DNA from: DATLNF01 sp046590575
Lineage (GTDB): Bacteria; Actinomycetota; Actinomycetes; BP-191
Direction of reading: 5' to 3'
NCBI GenBank assembly: GCA_046590575.1
Contig: JBKJUS010000220.1
Location: 1-19,079, forward strand
Length of the DNA: 19,079 nt
The position numbers and the translations under genes are program-made. Every line of letters begins with the position of its first letter. The first letter of the stretch is position 1. The notes beneath the pieces are model-generated. The model worked only from the letters and a program-made list of their open reading frames with translations, had not been told where the DNA came from and did not search any database. Shown piece by piece: positions 7,381 to 14,443 of the stretch.

Positions 7381-7908
7381 TCAGCGCACGCAGGAGCGGT
7401 CTCCGATGCGGTAGGCGCCCGGCCGGGTCGAGTCGCCACGGTTGCCGACCGTGTTGCGCGTCGTGAGGCCGACGATCCCCTCCAGCCAGGTGCCCTTGGC
7501 GAGTGGGGCGACCGACTCGAAGAGGTCGAGTGGCGCGGTGATCCGCACTTCGGAGCTCTTGAGGTCAAAGCTGCCGGTGACCAGCCCGAGCTCCCTCCGC
7601 ACGCCGAGCGTCGCGTCGGAGTAGCCGGCCAGGTAGCGCAGCGATCCGCCGGGCGCGGTTTCCGCCCAGAGATAGAGGAACTGCGTCGTGCCACTGAGTC
7701 GCAGGCTTGTCTCCCAGCGACCGCCGAGAGGAGCGGTCGCCGGTAGCGCGCTGAGGCGAACTACGCGCAGCACGGCAGTGAGGCTGCGGCTATCACTGGT
7801 GATGTCGATGCTGCGCAGGTCCAGGGCCGGGTCGTCGCGCTCCACGTTGCGGAATCGCGGCGCAGGGGGAGGTGGCGGAGAGCCAGGAGCGCCGATGACC
7901 ACGTCCAC
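7381..7908 (-). CDS. Beta-rich domain protein, probably 5'-truncated secreted protein
   Basis: From GTG 7908 the frame encodes 175 residues: a Pro-rich linker (GSPPPPPAPRF), then ALDLRSIDITSDSRSLTAVLRVVRLS and further alternating strands, ending CVR. The pattern resembles domains in secreted actinobacterial proteins that begin with a CP-(L/V)-x-D-P-x-GD type motif. Here the in-frame sequence upstream of the GTG reads GSCPLVRDQ, so the domain seems to begin before any usual start codon. The open frame runs back to a stop at 8005-8007, inside the helicase gene, and contains no ATG, GTG or TTG before 7908 and no signal peptide. Either a rare CTG behind AAGGGAG is used or the 5' end was lost. Function is unknown. 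Confidence 0.5.
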   Translation of the reverse strand: MDVVIGAPGSPPPPPAPRFRNVERDDPALDLRSIDITSDSRSLTAVLRVVRLSALPATAPLGGRWETSLRLSGTTQFLYLWAETAPGGSLRYLAGYSDATLGVRRELGLVTGSFDLKSSEVRITAPLDLFESVAPLAKGTWLEGIVGLTTRNTVGNRGDSTRPGAYRIGDRSCVR

Positions 7909-7978
7909 CGCTTGGTCGCGGACCAGTGGGCAGCTCCCTTCTCCGCGGGTGTCAGGTGGCCGACACGCCGGCGTGGAC

Positions 7979-10498
7979 CTAGAGCTGGTCGACGGAGGTG
8001 ACGGTCAACACTGCCTCGCCGGCCTCGTCGGAGGCGTCGAGGTCGACTTCGACGCTGATCCCCCAGTCGTGGTCACCGGCCGGGTCGGCCAGGATCTGGC
8101 GGACAATCCATCGACGTGCGTCCTCGGCGTCTACCAGCAACATCTGCGGACCGCGCGCGTCGGAGTCGGTGCCGATGTGAGCGTGCTCATCCCAGTACGT
8201 CGACAGCGCGTCGGACCACGCGGCGGCATCCCACCCCGCCTCGCCGTCGAGCTCGGCCAGCAGGTCGTAGCGTCGCAACGCGGCGAGCTCGACCCGGTGG
8301 AAGAGCGCGTTGCGCACCAGCACGCGGAATGCGCGAGCGTTGGCGGTGACCGGCGGCGGGCGCTCGTCGATGGAGCGACCACCGGGGCGGGCGGCGACTT
8401 CGACGTCGGCCGGTGACCTGAGCCGCTCCCACTCGTCGAGAAGGCTCGAGTCGGTCTGGCGCACCGTCTCACCGAGCCACTCGATGAGGTCGAGCAGCTC
8501 GTCGGTCCGCGCGTCCTCCGGCACCAGCCGCGACAGCGTCTTGTAGCCGTCGGCGAGGTAGCGCAGCACGAGACCCTCCGACCGGGCGAGACCGTAATGG
8601 CCGACGTACTCGACGAACGTCATCGCCTGCTCGTACATATCGCGTACCACGGACTTGGGCGACGGCTCGAAGTCACCGACCCACGGCTGCCCCGCGCGGT
8701 AGGTCTCGAACGCTGCCGCGAGCATCTCGGCTATCGGCTGGGGGTAGCTCACCTCCTCGAGCAGCTCCATTCGCTCGTCGTACTCGATGCCGTCGGCCTT
8801 CATCTGGGCAACGGCCACGCCGCGCGCCTTGCTGCGCTGCGCCTGTAGCACCTGCCGCGGGTCATCGAGGATCGACTCGACGACGGAGACGACATCGAGG
8901 GCGTACGTCGGCGACTCATGGTCGAGCAGGGTGAGCACGGCGAGGGCGAAGGGCGAGAGCGGCTGGTCGAGAGCGAAGTCGGGCGCCAGGTCCACGGTGA
9001 GGCGCAGCGTGCGCCCATCCGCCTCCGGCACGTCAAGACGTAGAACGACACCTGCAGTGACCATCTCCTCGACGATGTCGAGTGCCTGCTCAAGCAGCCG
9101 CTGCTTCGACTCATCGCTCTCGTGGCTGTCCGACACGAGTGCCCGCAGGGCGCCCATCGGATCGCCGGGGCGGTGCAGCAGGTTGAGCACCATTGCGTGG
9201 CTCATCCGAAAGCTCGACGACAGCGTCTCGGGCGGCGCGGCCACCAGCCGGTCGAAGGTGCCCCGGCCCCAGGAGACGAACCCCTCCGGCGGTTTCTTCC
9301 GCACGACCTTGCGTAGCTTCTTCGGATCATCGCCGGCCTTCGCCAGCAGCCGCTCGTTCTCGACATCGTGATCCGGGGCCTGCACCACGACGTCACCGGC
9401 GGTGTCATGCCCAGCCCGGCCCGCACGACCTGCGACCTGGTGGAACTCCCGCGCCTTGAGGTGCCGTTGGCTGACCCCGTCGTACTTGGCCAGTGCGGTG
9501 AGCACCACCGTGCGGATCGGCACGTTGATTCCGACCCCGAGCGTGTCCGTGCCGCAGATCACCTTCAGCAGACCGGCCTGCGCGAGCAGCTCGACCAGGC
9601 GGCGGTACTTCGGCAGCATGCCGGCGTGGTGGACGCCGATGCCGTGACGCACCAGGCGGGAGAGAGTGGGTCCGAACCCCTTGGTGAACCGGAATCCACC
9701 AATCAGCTCGGCGATCGCGTCCTTCTCCTCGCGAGTGCACACGTTGACGCTCATCAGCGCCTGCGCCCGCTCGACCGCCGAGGCCTGGGTGAAGTGCACG
9801 ACGTAGACCGGAGCGCGGCGGGTGGCGAGGAGGTCCTCGATCGTCTCGTGCAGCGGCGTTGAGACATAGGAGTGGAAGAGCGGCACCGGTCGGTCGACGC
9901 CGGCCACGACCGCGGTTGTCCGCCCGGTCCGCTCGGTGAGGTCAGCCTCGAAGCGGGTGACGTCGCCCAGCGTCGCCGACATCAGCACATGCTGCGCTCG
10001 GGTCAGCTCCAGCAACGGCACCTGCCACGCCCAACCGCGGTCCGCCTCGGCGTAGTAATGGAACTCGTCCATGACGACCACGCCCGCGTCGGCCCGCTCG
10101 CCTTCGCGCAATGCGATGTTGGCCAGCACCTCAGCGGTGCAGCAGATGATCGGCGCGGTCGGGTTGACGCTTGCGTCGCCCGTGAGCATGCCGACCCGTT
10201 CGGCACCGAACGTTGCGCAGAGCGCGAAGAACTTCTCCGACACCAGCGCCTTGATCGGCGCTGTGTAGTAGCTGCGCTCTCCCCTGGCCAGCGCCGCGAA
10301 ATGTGCGCCGACCGCCACCAGGCTCTTCCCCGACCCAGTGGGGGTGCTGAGGATCAGGTGGGAGCCGGCGGCAACCTCGATGAGAGCGTCCACCTGGGCG
10401 GGGTACGGCGCCAGACCCTGCCGGTCGACCCATGCCAGGAACGCGTCAAGCACGGCATCCGGCGTCGGGTCGGGAGGGATGGCGTCGAAGAGGTTCAT
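7979..10498 (-). CDS. DEAD/DEAH-box RNA helicase with DUF3516-type C-terminal region
   Basis: An 839-residue Ski2-like superfamily 2 helicase. Motif I is TPTGSGKS (52-59), Ia TAPIKALVSEKF (79-90), motif II DEFH (144-147), motif III SAT (174-176), and motif VI QVAGRAGRAG (354-363). GTDTLGVGINVP (316-327) is the motif V region. After about residue 390 comes a long helical region starting KKLRKVVRKKPPEGFVSWG, matching the DUF3516 extension of actinobacterial helicases. These motifs indicate an active ATP-dependent nucleic-acid unwinding enzyme, probably in RNA metabolism, in the cytosol. I chose ATG 10498 (MNLFDA) as the family start; an ATG 12 nt upstream is also possible. It stands alone on its transcript, with an unusual repeat-rich leader (10522-10606). 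Confidence 0.9.
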   Translation of the reverse strand: MNLFDAIPPDPTPDAVLDAFLAWVDRQGLAPYPAQVDALIEVAAGSHLILSTPTGSGKSLVAVGAHFAALARGERSYYTAPIKALVSEKFFALCATFGAERVGMLTGDASVNPTAPIICCTAEVLANIALREGERADAGVVVMDEFHYYAEADRGWAWQVPLLELTRAQHVLMSATLGDVTRFEADLTERTGRTTAVVAGVDRPVPLFHSYVSTPLHETIEDLLATRRAPVYVVHFTQASAVERAQALMSVNVCTREEKDAIAELIGGFRFTKGFGPTLSRLVRHGIGVHHAGMLPKYRRLVELLAQAGLLKVICGTDTLGVGINVPIRTVVLTALAKYDGVSQRHLKAREFHQVAGRAGRAGHDTAGDVVVQAPDHDVENERLLAKAGDDPKKLRKVVRKKPPEGFVSWGRGTFDRLVAAPPETLSSSFRMSHAMVLNLLHRPGDPMGALRALVSDSHESDESKQRLLEQALDIVEEMVTAGVVLRLDVPEADGRTLRLTVDLAPDFALDQPLSPFALAVLTLLDHESPTYALDVVSVVESILDDPRQVLQAQRSKARGVAVAQMKADGIEYDERMELLEEVSYPQPIAEMLAAAFETYRAGQPWVGDFEPSPKSVVRDMYEQAMTFVEYVGHYGLARSEGLVLRYLADGYKTLSRLVPEDARTDELLDLIEWLGETVRQTDSSLLDEWERLRSPADVEVAARPGGRSIDERPPPVTANARAFRVLVRNALFHRVELAALRRYDLLAELDGEAGWDAAAWSDALSTYWDEHAHIGTDSDARGPQMLLVDAEDARRWIVRQILADPAGDHDWGISVEVDLDASDEAGEAVLTVTSVDQL

Positions 10499-10521
10499 CG
10501 TTGCGCCCATCCTGCCCGACC

Positions 10522-10606
10522 TGTGGATCGAGCGGTGGACGAAACTGTGCATGGACCGCAGTTTCGGGGGACAACTCGAACGTTTCTGGGGACAACCTGG
10601 GGACGA
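10522..10606 (-). repeat. Row of DnaA-box-like 9-mers beside an A-rich tract
   Basis: Read on the minus strand, 9-mers at 10598-10606 (TCGTCCCCA), 10587-10595 (TTGTCCCCA), 10566-10574 (TTGTCCCCC), 10534-10542 (TCGTCCACC) and 10522-10530 (CGATCCACA) all resemble the actinobacterial DnaA box TTGTCCACA or its TTATCCACA form, with one to two differences each. All have the same orientation. A short AT-rich tract (about 10606-10624) sits beside them in otherwise GC-rich DNA. The cluster is in the presumed leader or promoter of the helicase. DnaA binding is a guess; the repetition itself is plain. Confidence 0.4.
10540..10566. promoter_or_regulatory. 8-bp inverted repeat upstream of the helicase (possible operator)
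   Basis: CGAAACTG (10540-10547) and CAGTTTCG (10559-10566) are perfect reverse complements separated by 11 nt, 42 bp upstream of the helicase start. The arms overlap the DnaA-like 9-mers. It could bind a dimeric regulator or form a hairpin in the helicase leader. Confidence 0.35.
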
Positions 10607-10639
10607 CAAAAAACTCCCAAAAATCGTTGACGGAAAGCC

Positions 10640-10669
10640 TTGTGCGGCTCCGGCAGGCAGGCTACAAAT
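10640..10669 (+). promoter_or_regulatory. Probable housekeeping promoter for the intergenic RNA
   Basis: TTGTGC (10640-10645) and TACAAAT (10663-10669) are separated by 17 bp, the ideal spacing for the main sigma factor. TACAAAT stands out in such GC-rich DNA. Transcription would begin near 10676, pointing into a region with no convincing protein gene. Confidence 0.5.
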
Positions 10670-10675
10670 ACGCCT

Positions 10676-10871
10676 GTCACCAGGAACGACGGCCAGCCCG
10701 GGGGTGACTCCGGGAACGCGAGACGAGTCGGGCAACCGGCACGGGGAGCGGGCCGACGCAGAGAGGTGACCGGTCGAGCAACGCAGGGCGAGCCGAGCAA
10801 TCGGCGCGCCGGTGCAGCCAGACCGTAGAGAGGCCCCTCCAACTCATACTTGGAGGGGCCTCTCACCATTT
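10676..10871 (+). ncRNA. Candidate structured small RNA, about 190 nt
   Basis: This stretch lies between the promoter at 10640-10669 and the strong terminator at 10828-10864. It contains three hairpins each capped by a GNRA tetraloop: 697-714 (7 bp, loop GTGA), 727-740 (5 bp, loop GCAA) and 787-810 (4 bp, A-G mismatch, 5 bp, loop GCAA), all plus 10000. A further GCAA occurs at 10778-10781. CACC (10678-10681) can pair with GGTG (10811-10814) to close the set. The only plus-strand frame here (10640-10828, 62 codons) starts at or before the predicted transcription start and is a low-complexity Gly/Arg/Pro chain, so I do not call it a gene. I do not recognise a known riboswitch or RNA family. The helicase lies divergent and the deacetylase follows; either could be a cis target, but the terminator argues for a free small RNA. 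Confidence 0.45.
10828..10864 (+). terminator. Strong intrinsic terminator
   Basis: A perfect 15-bp stem (10828-10842 with 10850-10864) closes a 7-nt loop (10843-10849). It is followed on the plus strand by ACCATTTT, a short T-run. It is the strongest hairpin I see in the window. No protein gene ends before it, which is the main evidence that a transcript other than an mRNA stops here. Confidence 0.7.
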
Positions 10872-10972
10872 TGGGACATCGTCGGCCTGAACTGCAGCAG
10901 CGACACGCCGCAAGAGTCCGACGGTGACTCCGAACCCCGGATCATGGTGGGGACGCCGCGAAAACCGCCAGC

Positions 10973-10978
10973 TAGACT
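10973..10978 (+). promoter_or_regulatory. Possible -10 element for the deacetylase
   Basis: TAGACT fits the TANNNT -10 pattern of actinobacterial promoters and lies about 57 bp upstream of the ATG at 11035. No good -35 box accompanies it. Apart from this, 10872-11034 shows nothing recognisable. Confidence 0.25.
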
Positions 10979-11034
10979 CCATTGCCTGTCGTCGTCCGGA
11001 CGAAATGCCACGACAAGTCAGACACTGGGGCGGA

Positions 11035-11967
11035 ATGTTCCGAGATCGCCGGCGCGCGGATCGGCTCTTTCGCCGGTCCAGGTCGGTCGCCGGGCTGCTC
11101 GGGAGCGTCGGCGCCTTCGCGCTCACCCGACGTGTCCCGCCGCTCGCACTACGCCGCGTCGCCGTATCGATGACCCTGACGCTGGGGTTCGTCGGCGCAC
11201 CAGTCGTCGTCCCGATGACGTTGCCGGTGCCCGGCGACGTACGGGCCAGCGCCGAGTCCGCCCAGACCGGCGGCTCCACAAATCCAGATGTCGGTACGCC
11301 GGCGCACGCAGCCGACGGTCACGACCCCGTGTCGACCGCGTTCCCGCCGCCGATGCCGGCCACGCCACTGATGGTGAACTCACCTCCGCTGCCTGACGAC
11401 CCGACCCGGTCCGGCCGGGTTCTGCTGTTCACCTTCGACGACGGACCGGACCCGCGGTGGACGCCGCAGGTGCTGGCGCTCCTGCGGAGCTACCGGGCAC
11501 ACGCGGTCTTCTGCGTCGTCGGCGATCAAGCCCGTCGCCATCCGGAGCTGGTGCGCGCGATCGTCGGGGCCGGACACGACCTGTGCAATCACTCGATGCA
11601 CCACGACGAGGACCTCGCCCTACGGCCGGGCCTCGCCGTACGCCGCGACCTCACGGCGACGCAGGAGATCGTGCGCGGCACCACCGGCGGGCCGGTCCCC
11701 CTCTACGTCCGCGCGCCCGGTGGACGCTGGTCCCCCACCTTGATCGGTGAGGGTCAGGTCCTCGGTCTGACACCACTCGACTGGAGCGTCGACCCGCGCG
11801 ACTGGTCGCGACCCGGCCTGCGGCACATTGTCGACACGGTGCTGCGCGAAGCAGCCCCCGGCGGCGTGGTCGTGCTGCACGACGGCGGAGGAGAACGCTC
11901 ACAAAGTGTTCTTGCCCTCGGCTTCCTGCTGCGTCGCCTGCGCCAGCTCGGCTACTCCTTCCGCTAG
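11035..11967 (+). CDS. Membrane-anchored polysaccharide deacetylase (CE4/NodB)
   Basis: From ATG 11035, preceded by GGGGCGG, the product is 310 residues. An in-frame ATG at 11005 would add 10. A basic N-terminus is followed by a hydrophobic segment (about 42-63), which is a signal anchor, then a Pro-rich linker and the NodB domain (about 128-310). All five CE4 motifs are present: TFDDGPDP (133-140), HSMHH (186-190), RAPGGRW (226-232), DWSVDPRDW (249-257) and LHDGGG (281-286). It should therefore bind metal and remove acetyl groups from an extracellular glycan, most likely peptidoglycan. The gene converges with the LPXTG esterase, and the two stop codons share a CTAG. Confidence 0.9.
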   Translation: MFRDRRRADRLFRRSRSVAGLLGSVGAFALTRRVPPLALRRVAVSMTLTLGFVGAPVVVPMTLPVPGDVRASAESAQTGGSTNPDVGTPAHAADGHDPVSTAFPPPMPATPLMVNSPPLPDDPTRSGRVLLFTFDDGPDPRWTPQVLALLRSYRAHAVFCVVGDQARRHPELVRAIVGAGHDLCNHSMHHDEDLALRPGLAVRRDLTATQEIVRGTTGGPVPLYVRAPGGRWSPTLIGEGQVLGLTPLDWSVDPRDWSRPGLRHIVDTVLREAAPGGVVVLHDGGGERSQSVLALGFLLRRLRQLGYSFR

Positions 11968-11976
11968 CGGAAGGAG
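11955..11976. terminator. 22-bp perfect palindrome carrying both stop codons, likely bidirectional terminator
   Basis: Positions 11955-11976 are a perfect palindrome centred on CTAG at 11964-11967. The plus-strand deacetylase stops with TAG at 11965-11967 and the minus-strand esterase with TAG at 11966-11964. As RNA either strand can fold a 9-bp stem (CTCCTTCCG with CGGAAGGAG) with loop CUAG. Because the palindrome encodes both tails, both proteins end in Ser-Phe-Arg. Confidence 0.65.
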
Positions 11977-14318
11977 CGAGGGCCGGACCGGGACCGCGCA
12001 CTCGTGGAGAGGACCGTCGACAGCACGACAAGGACGGCGGCGACGGGCAGCGTCGCCGGAGTGCCGGTAGCGGGAAGGGGAGCCGGCCGCCCTACGGCTG
12101 ACCGGACCACGAGGCGCAGGACGCTGCAGCCGGTCGGCCGTACGTCGATCGACCCGCGGCCACTGGTGACCGTGACCTCCTGCGCGGGGCCACCCGCCGC
12201 GGCATGGTCGTAGCGGCCGTCCGCAGCGCCGGTGATGCCCAGCCGGAAGCCGGACCCATTGCGCGGGCAGATCGCGAGGCCGTCAGCCTCGAGGCGCGCG
12301 CGGGCGAGATCGACGACCAGTCCGGTCCCACCGGAGATGTCGACGAGCAGCTTGTTCTCAGTTTTCGGGCGCACACCCCCGCGTGGTCGGGTCGTGCGGA
12401 GGATCGCGATCGTTCGACCGGTCGGGCCACCTTCGTCTGATGGGTCGACGACCACACGTATCGCCTCGTCGGCGTCGGCGTCGCCGGCGGACAGCGGGAG
12501 GGCGAGGGAGCGGACCGTGACGCTCCCCCGGCGTACGCCGGACAACCAGTAGGCACCGTCGTGCACCTGGCCGAGCTCCGGCCGATCGTCACCGGGCGCC
12601 ACCCAGGTGACGGTCGAGGGATCGACAACGCGTCGATGCGCCCCGAAGTGCTCGAACAGCCGCGGCAGGTTGTCGTAGATGGATGAGTACTCGTGGATCT
12701 TCAAGCGGTACCGCAGCAGGGTGGCGTCGTAGCCGAGTGCCGACAGCGTGGCGTAGTGCTTCTCAGCGTTCTCACCCCCGGCGTCAAGGTCGAAGTCACT
12801 GGTGACCATCAGCCACGGGACATGACGCAGGTTGGCCGCCAGCTCGACGCTGTCTGTCCCCTGCGCCGGTGCCACCGCGGCAAAGAGATCAGGCAGCCGA
12901 GCGGCGATGTTGTTGGTGCCATAACCGCCCATGGAATGGCCCATGAGGTAGATCCGGTCCGGGTCTACGGCGTACTCGCGCTGCACATCGGCGAGCGCCT
13001 CCACCACGTCGAGCTCGCCCAGGCCGGGCCGGTAGAAGAGGTCCCCGCGGCCTTGCAGCGACGCGAAGAGGTAGCCACGACGAGCAGCCTCGTCGACCAG
13101 GCCGAGCGGGAGCCGAAACGGCTCCTCCGGCGTGCCGCCGAAACCGTGGAGGTAGACGATCAGTGGCCAGCGCTTGTCCGGTGTGTACGACGTCGGCACC
13201 CGCATCGCATAGTCCTGCAGACGACCCGGGCGGGTGTAGCTCACGTTGAAGTCGGCCCCGAGGATCGAGCCGCGCGGTGGCGCAGGAACGTTGACCGCGC
13301 CGGGTCCGCGGATGATGCCGTCGCCACCGTCGTACCTGCTGCGGTAGATCCGGCTGAGGTCGCCGACCACCGGCTCGACGGCGGTACGCCGCTCCGCCAG
13401 CGCCTCAAGGTCGACGGTCACTGAGGCGGCGGTCGCGTCCCCTGCCGTCAACAGTCTCGACTGCGTCAGCTCGTCGAAGCCCCACGGGTCATCCCGGCCG
13501 AAGAGCAGCCCCCACACATTCGTCGGGCTGGTCGGCCCACCTGATCCGGGTTGGGTCTGCGTCGGGCCGCCCGGGGGCACGGTCCAGTACGCCCGGTCTA
13601 TCGGGTCGAGGAGCCCGCTTCCGCCACGCACGACGAGGGAACGTCGGTTCGGCAGCAGTGCGAGTGGTAGGCGAACCTCGACAGACGGCGAATCGCGCAC
13701 CACGGTGGGCAGGGCGACGGTGACGCCGTCAGCGCGCTGGGCCGTCGCGCCGCTCGGGGTGACGGTGAGGGCGAGGTCCCACGGCGACCTCATCCGCGCG
13801 TTGGCCGGCCACGGCCGCACCAGGTCACCGCTCGCTCCGCCGAAGGTCAGCGTCGCGATGCTGTTCTGCAGGCTTCGGTAGGCGTGCCACTCGAGTCGGA
13901 CAAAGAGCTCGTCAGCGTCGACCTGCAGCCGGACCTCGGCGATCTCCGCCGACCCGTCCGGAAAGCCCTCGCGGTCGGTCGGTAGCTCGTAGTCGCCGTT
14001 GGTGACGCTGCGCCCCGCGCCGAAGAACTCATACGTCAGAGCGCGCCGCACATCGCCGCTGCTCTGGCCTGGGTCGTCAGGTGCAAAGTCGGCGTAGTAC
14101 TGGTTGCGCTCGAGCCCGTCGGCATTCGCCCCTTGCGCCATCCAGAGGGTGTTGGTGTAGACCCACTCGCCGGACTGCGTCGTCGCGTGCCGCATGATGC
14201 CGCCAGTGCGTTCGACCCAATCCGGCCACGGGCCAGTCGGGGTCGCTTGCGCAGCTGCTACGACTGGCAGAAGAGCCGACGCCACCACCGCGACGATCAT
14301 CGCGGCCGCGTCCCTCAC
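11964..14318 (-). CDS. LPXTG cell-wall-anchored esterase / PHB-depolymerase-like hydrolase
   Basis: A 784-residue protein. I chose GTG 14318 (GAGGGG seven bases upstream) over ATG 14300; both give the signal peptide MIVAVVASALLPVVAAAQA. Residues 80-250 form a beta-sandwich that resembles glucodextranase C-terminal-type binding domains. The hydrolase domain spans about 350-560: WPLIVYLHGFGGTPEE (384-399), nucleophile GHSMGG with Ser462, acidic candidates in TSDFDLD (507-512), and His542 in KIHEY. Another beta region follows. The C-terminus is a sortase signal: LPATG (748-752), a hydrophobic helix, then a basic tail (RSRSGPRSFR). It is therefore secreted, processed by sortase and fixed to the wall. 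No sortase gene lies in this window. The 14319-14443 gap upstream shows no clear promoter. Confidence 0.85.
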   Translation of the reverse strand: MRDAAAMIVAVVASALLPVVAAAQATPTGPWPDWVERTGGIMRHATTQSGEWVYTNTLWMAQGANADGLERNQYYADFAPDDPGQSSGDVRRALTYEFFGAGRSVTNGDYELPTDREGFPDGSAEIAEVRLQVDADELFVRLEWHAYRSLQNSIATLTFGGASGDLVRPWPANARMRSPWDLALTVTPSGATAQRADGVTVALPTVVRDSPSVEVRLPLALLPNRRSLVVRGGSGLLDPIDRAYWTVPPGGPTQTQPGSGGPTSPTNVWGLLFGRDDPWGFDELTQSRLLTAGDATAASVTVDLEALAERRTAVEPVVGDLSRIYRSRYDGGDGIIRGPGAVNVPAPPRGSILGADFNVSYTRPGRLQDYAMRVPTSYTPDKRWPLIVYLHGFGGTPEEPFRLPLGLVDEAARRGYLFASLQGRGDLFYRPGLGELDVVEALADVQREYAVDPDRIYLMGHSMGGYGTNNIAARLPDLFAAVAPAQGTDSVELAANLRHVPWLMVTSDFDLDAGGENAEKHYATLSALGYDATLLRYRLKIHEYSSIYDNLPRLFEHFGAHRRVVDPSTVTWVAPGDDRPELGQVHDGAYWLSGVRRGSVTVRSLALPLSAGDADADEAIRVVVDPSDEGGPTGRTIAILRTTRPRGGVRPKTENKLLVDISGGTGLVVDLARARLEADGLAICPRNGSGFRLGITGAADGRYDHAAAGGPAQEVTVTSGRGSIDVRPTGCSVLRLVVRSAVGRPAPLPATGTPATLPVAAVLVVLSTVLSTSARSRSGPRSFR

Positions 14319-14443
14319 GTCGCTTCCCCTCGTGTCATCGCGCAAGTCTGCACCTCGCACGGTCCAACTTCGTAGATCGTCGGCCGGCGCAGTACCACAA
14401 ATCTCTAAGGTCGGCGCGGGTGGCGAGAAGGCTGCCGGGGTCT

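Noticed and set aside
10522..10624. Chromosomal replication origin
   Set aside because: No dnaA, dnaN, rpmH or gyr genes are nearby and the boxes are imperfect, so an origin is not supported.
10640..10828. 62-codon plus-strand frame in the helicase-deacetylase gap
   Set aside because: It begins within the predicted -35 region, is low-complexity (Gly/Arg/Pro), and the same bases form GNRA-capped hairpins, so RNA is more likely.
10499..10870. Known riboswitch (c-di-AMP/ydaO, SAM, cobalamin) or 6S-like RNA
   Set aside because: I could not match the conserved core bases of these families, and the terminator is not followed closely by a regulated gene start; a 6S-like long closing helix is also lacking.
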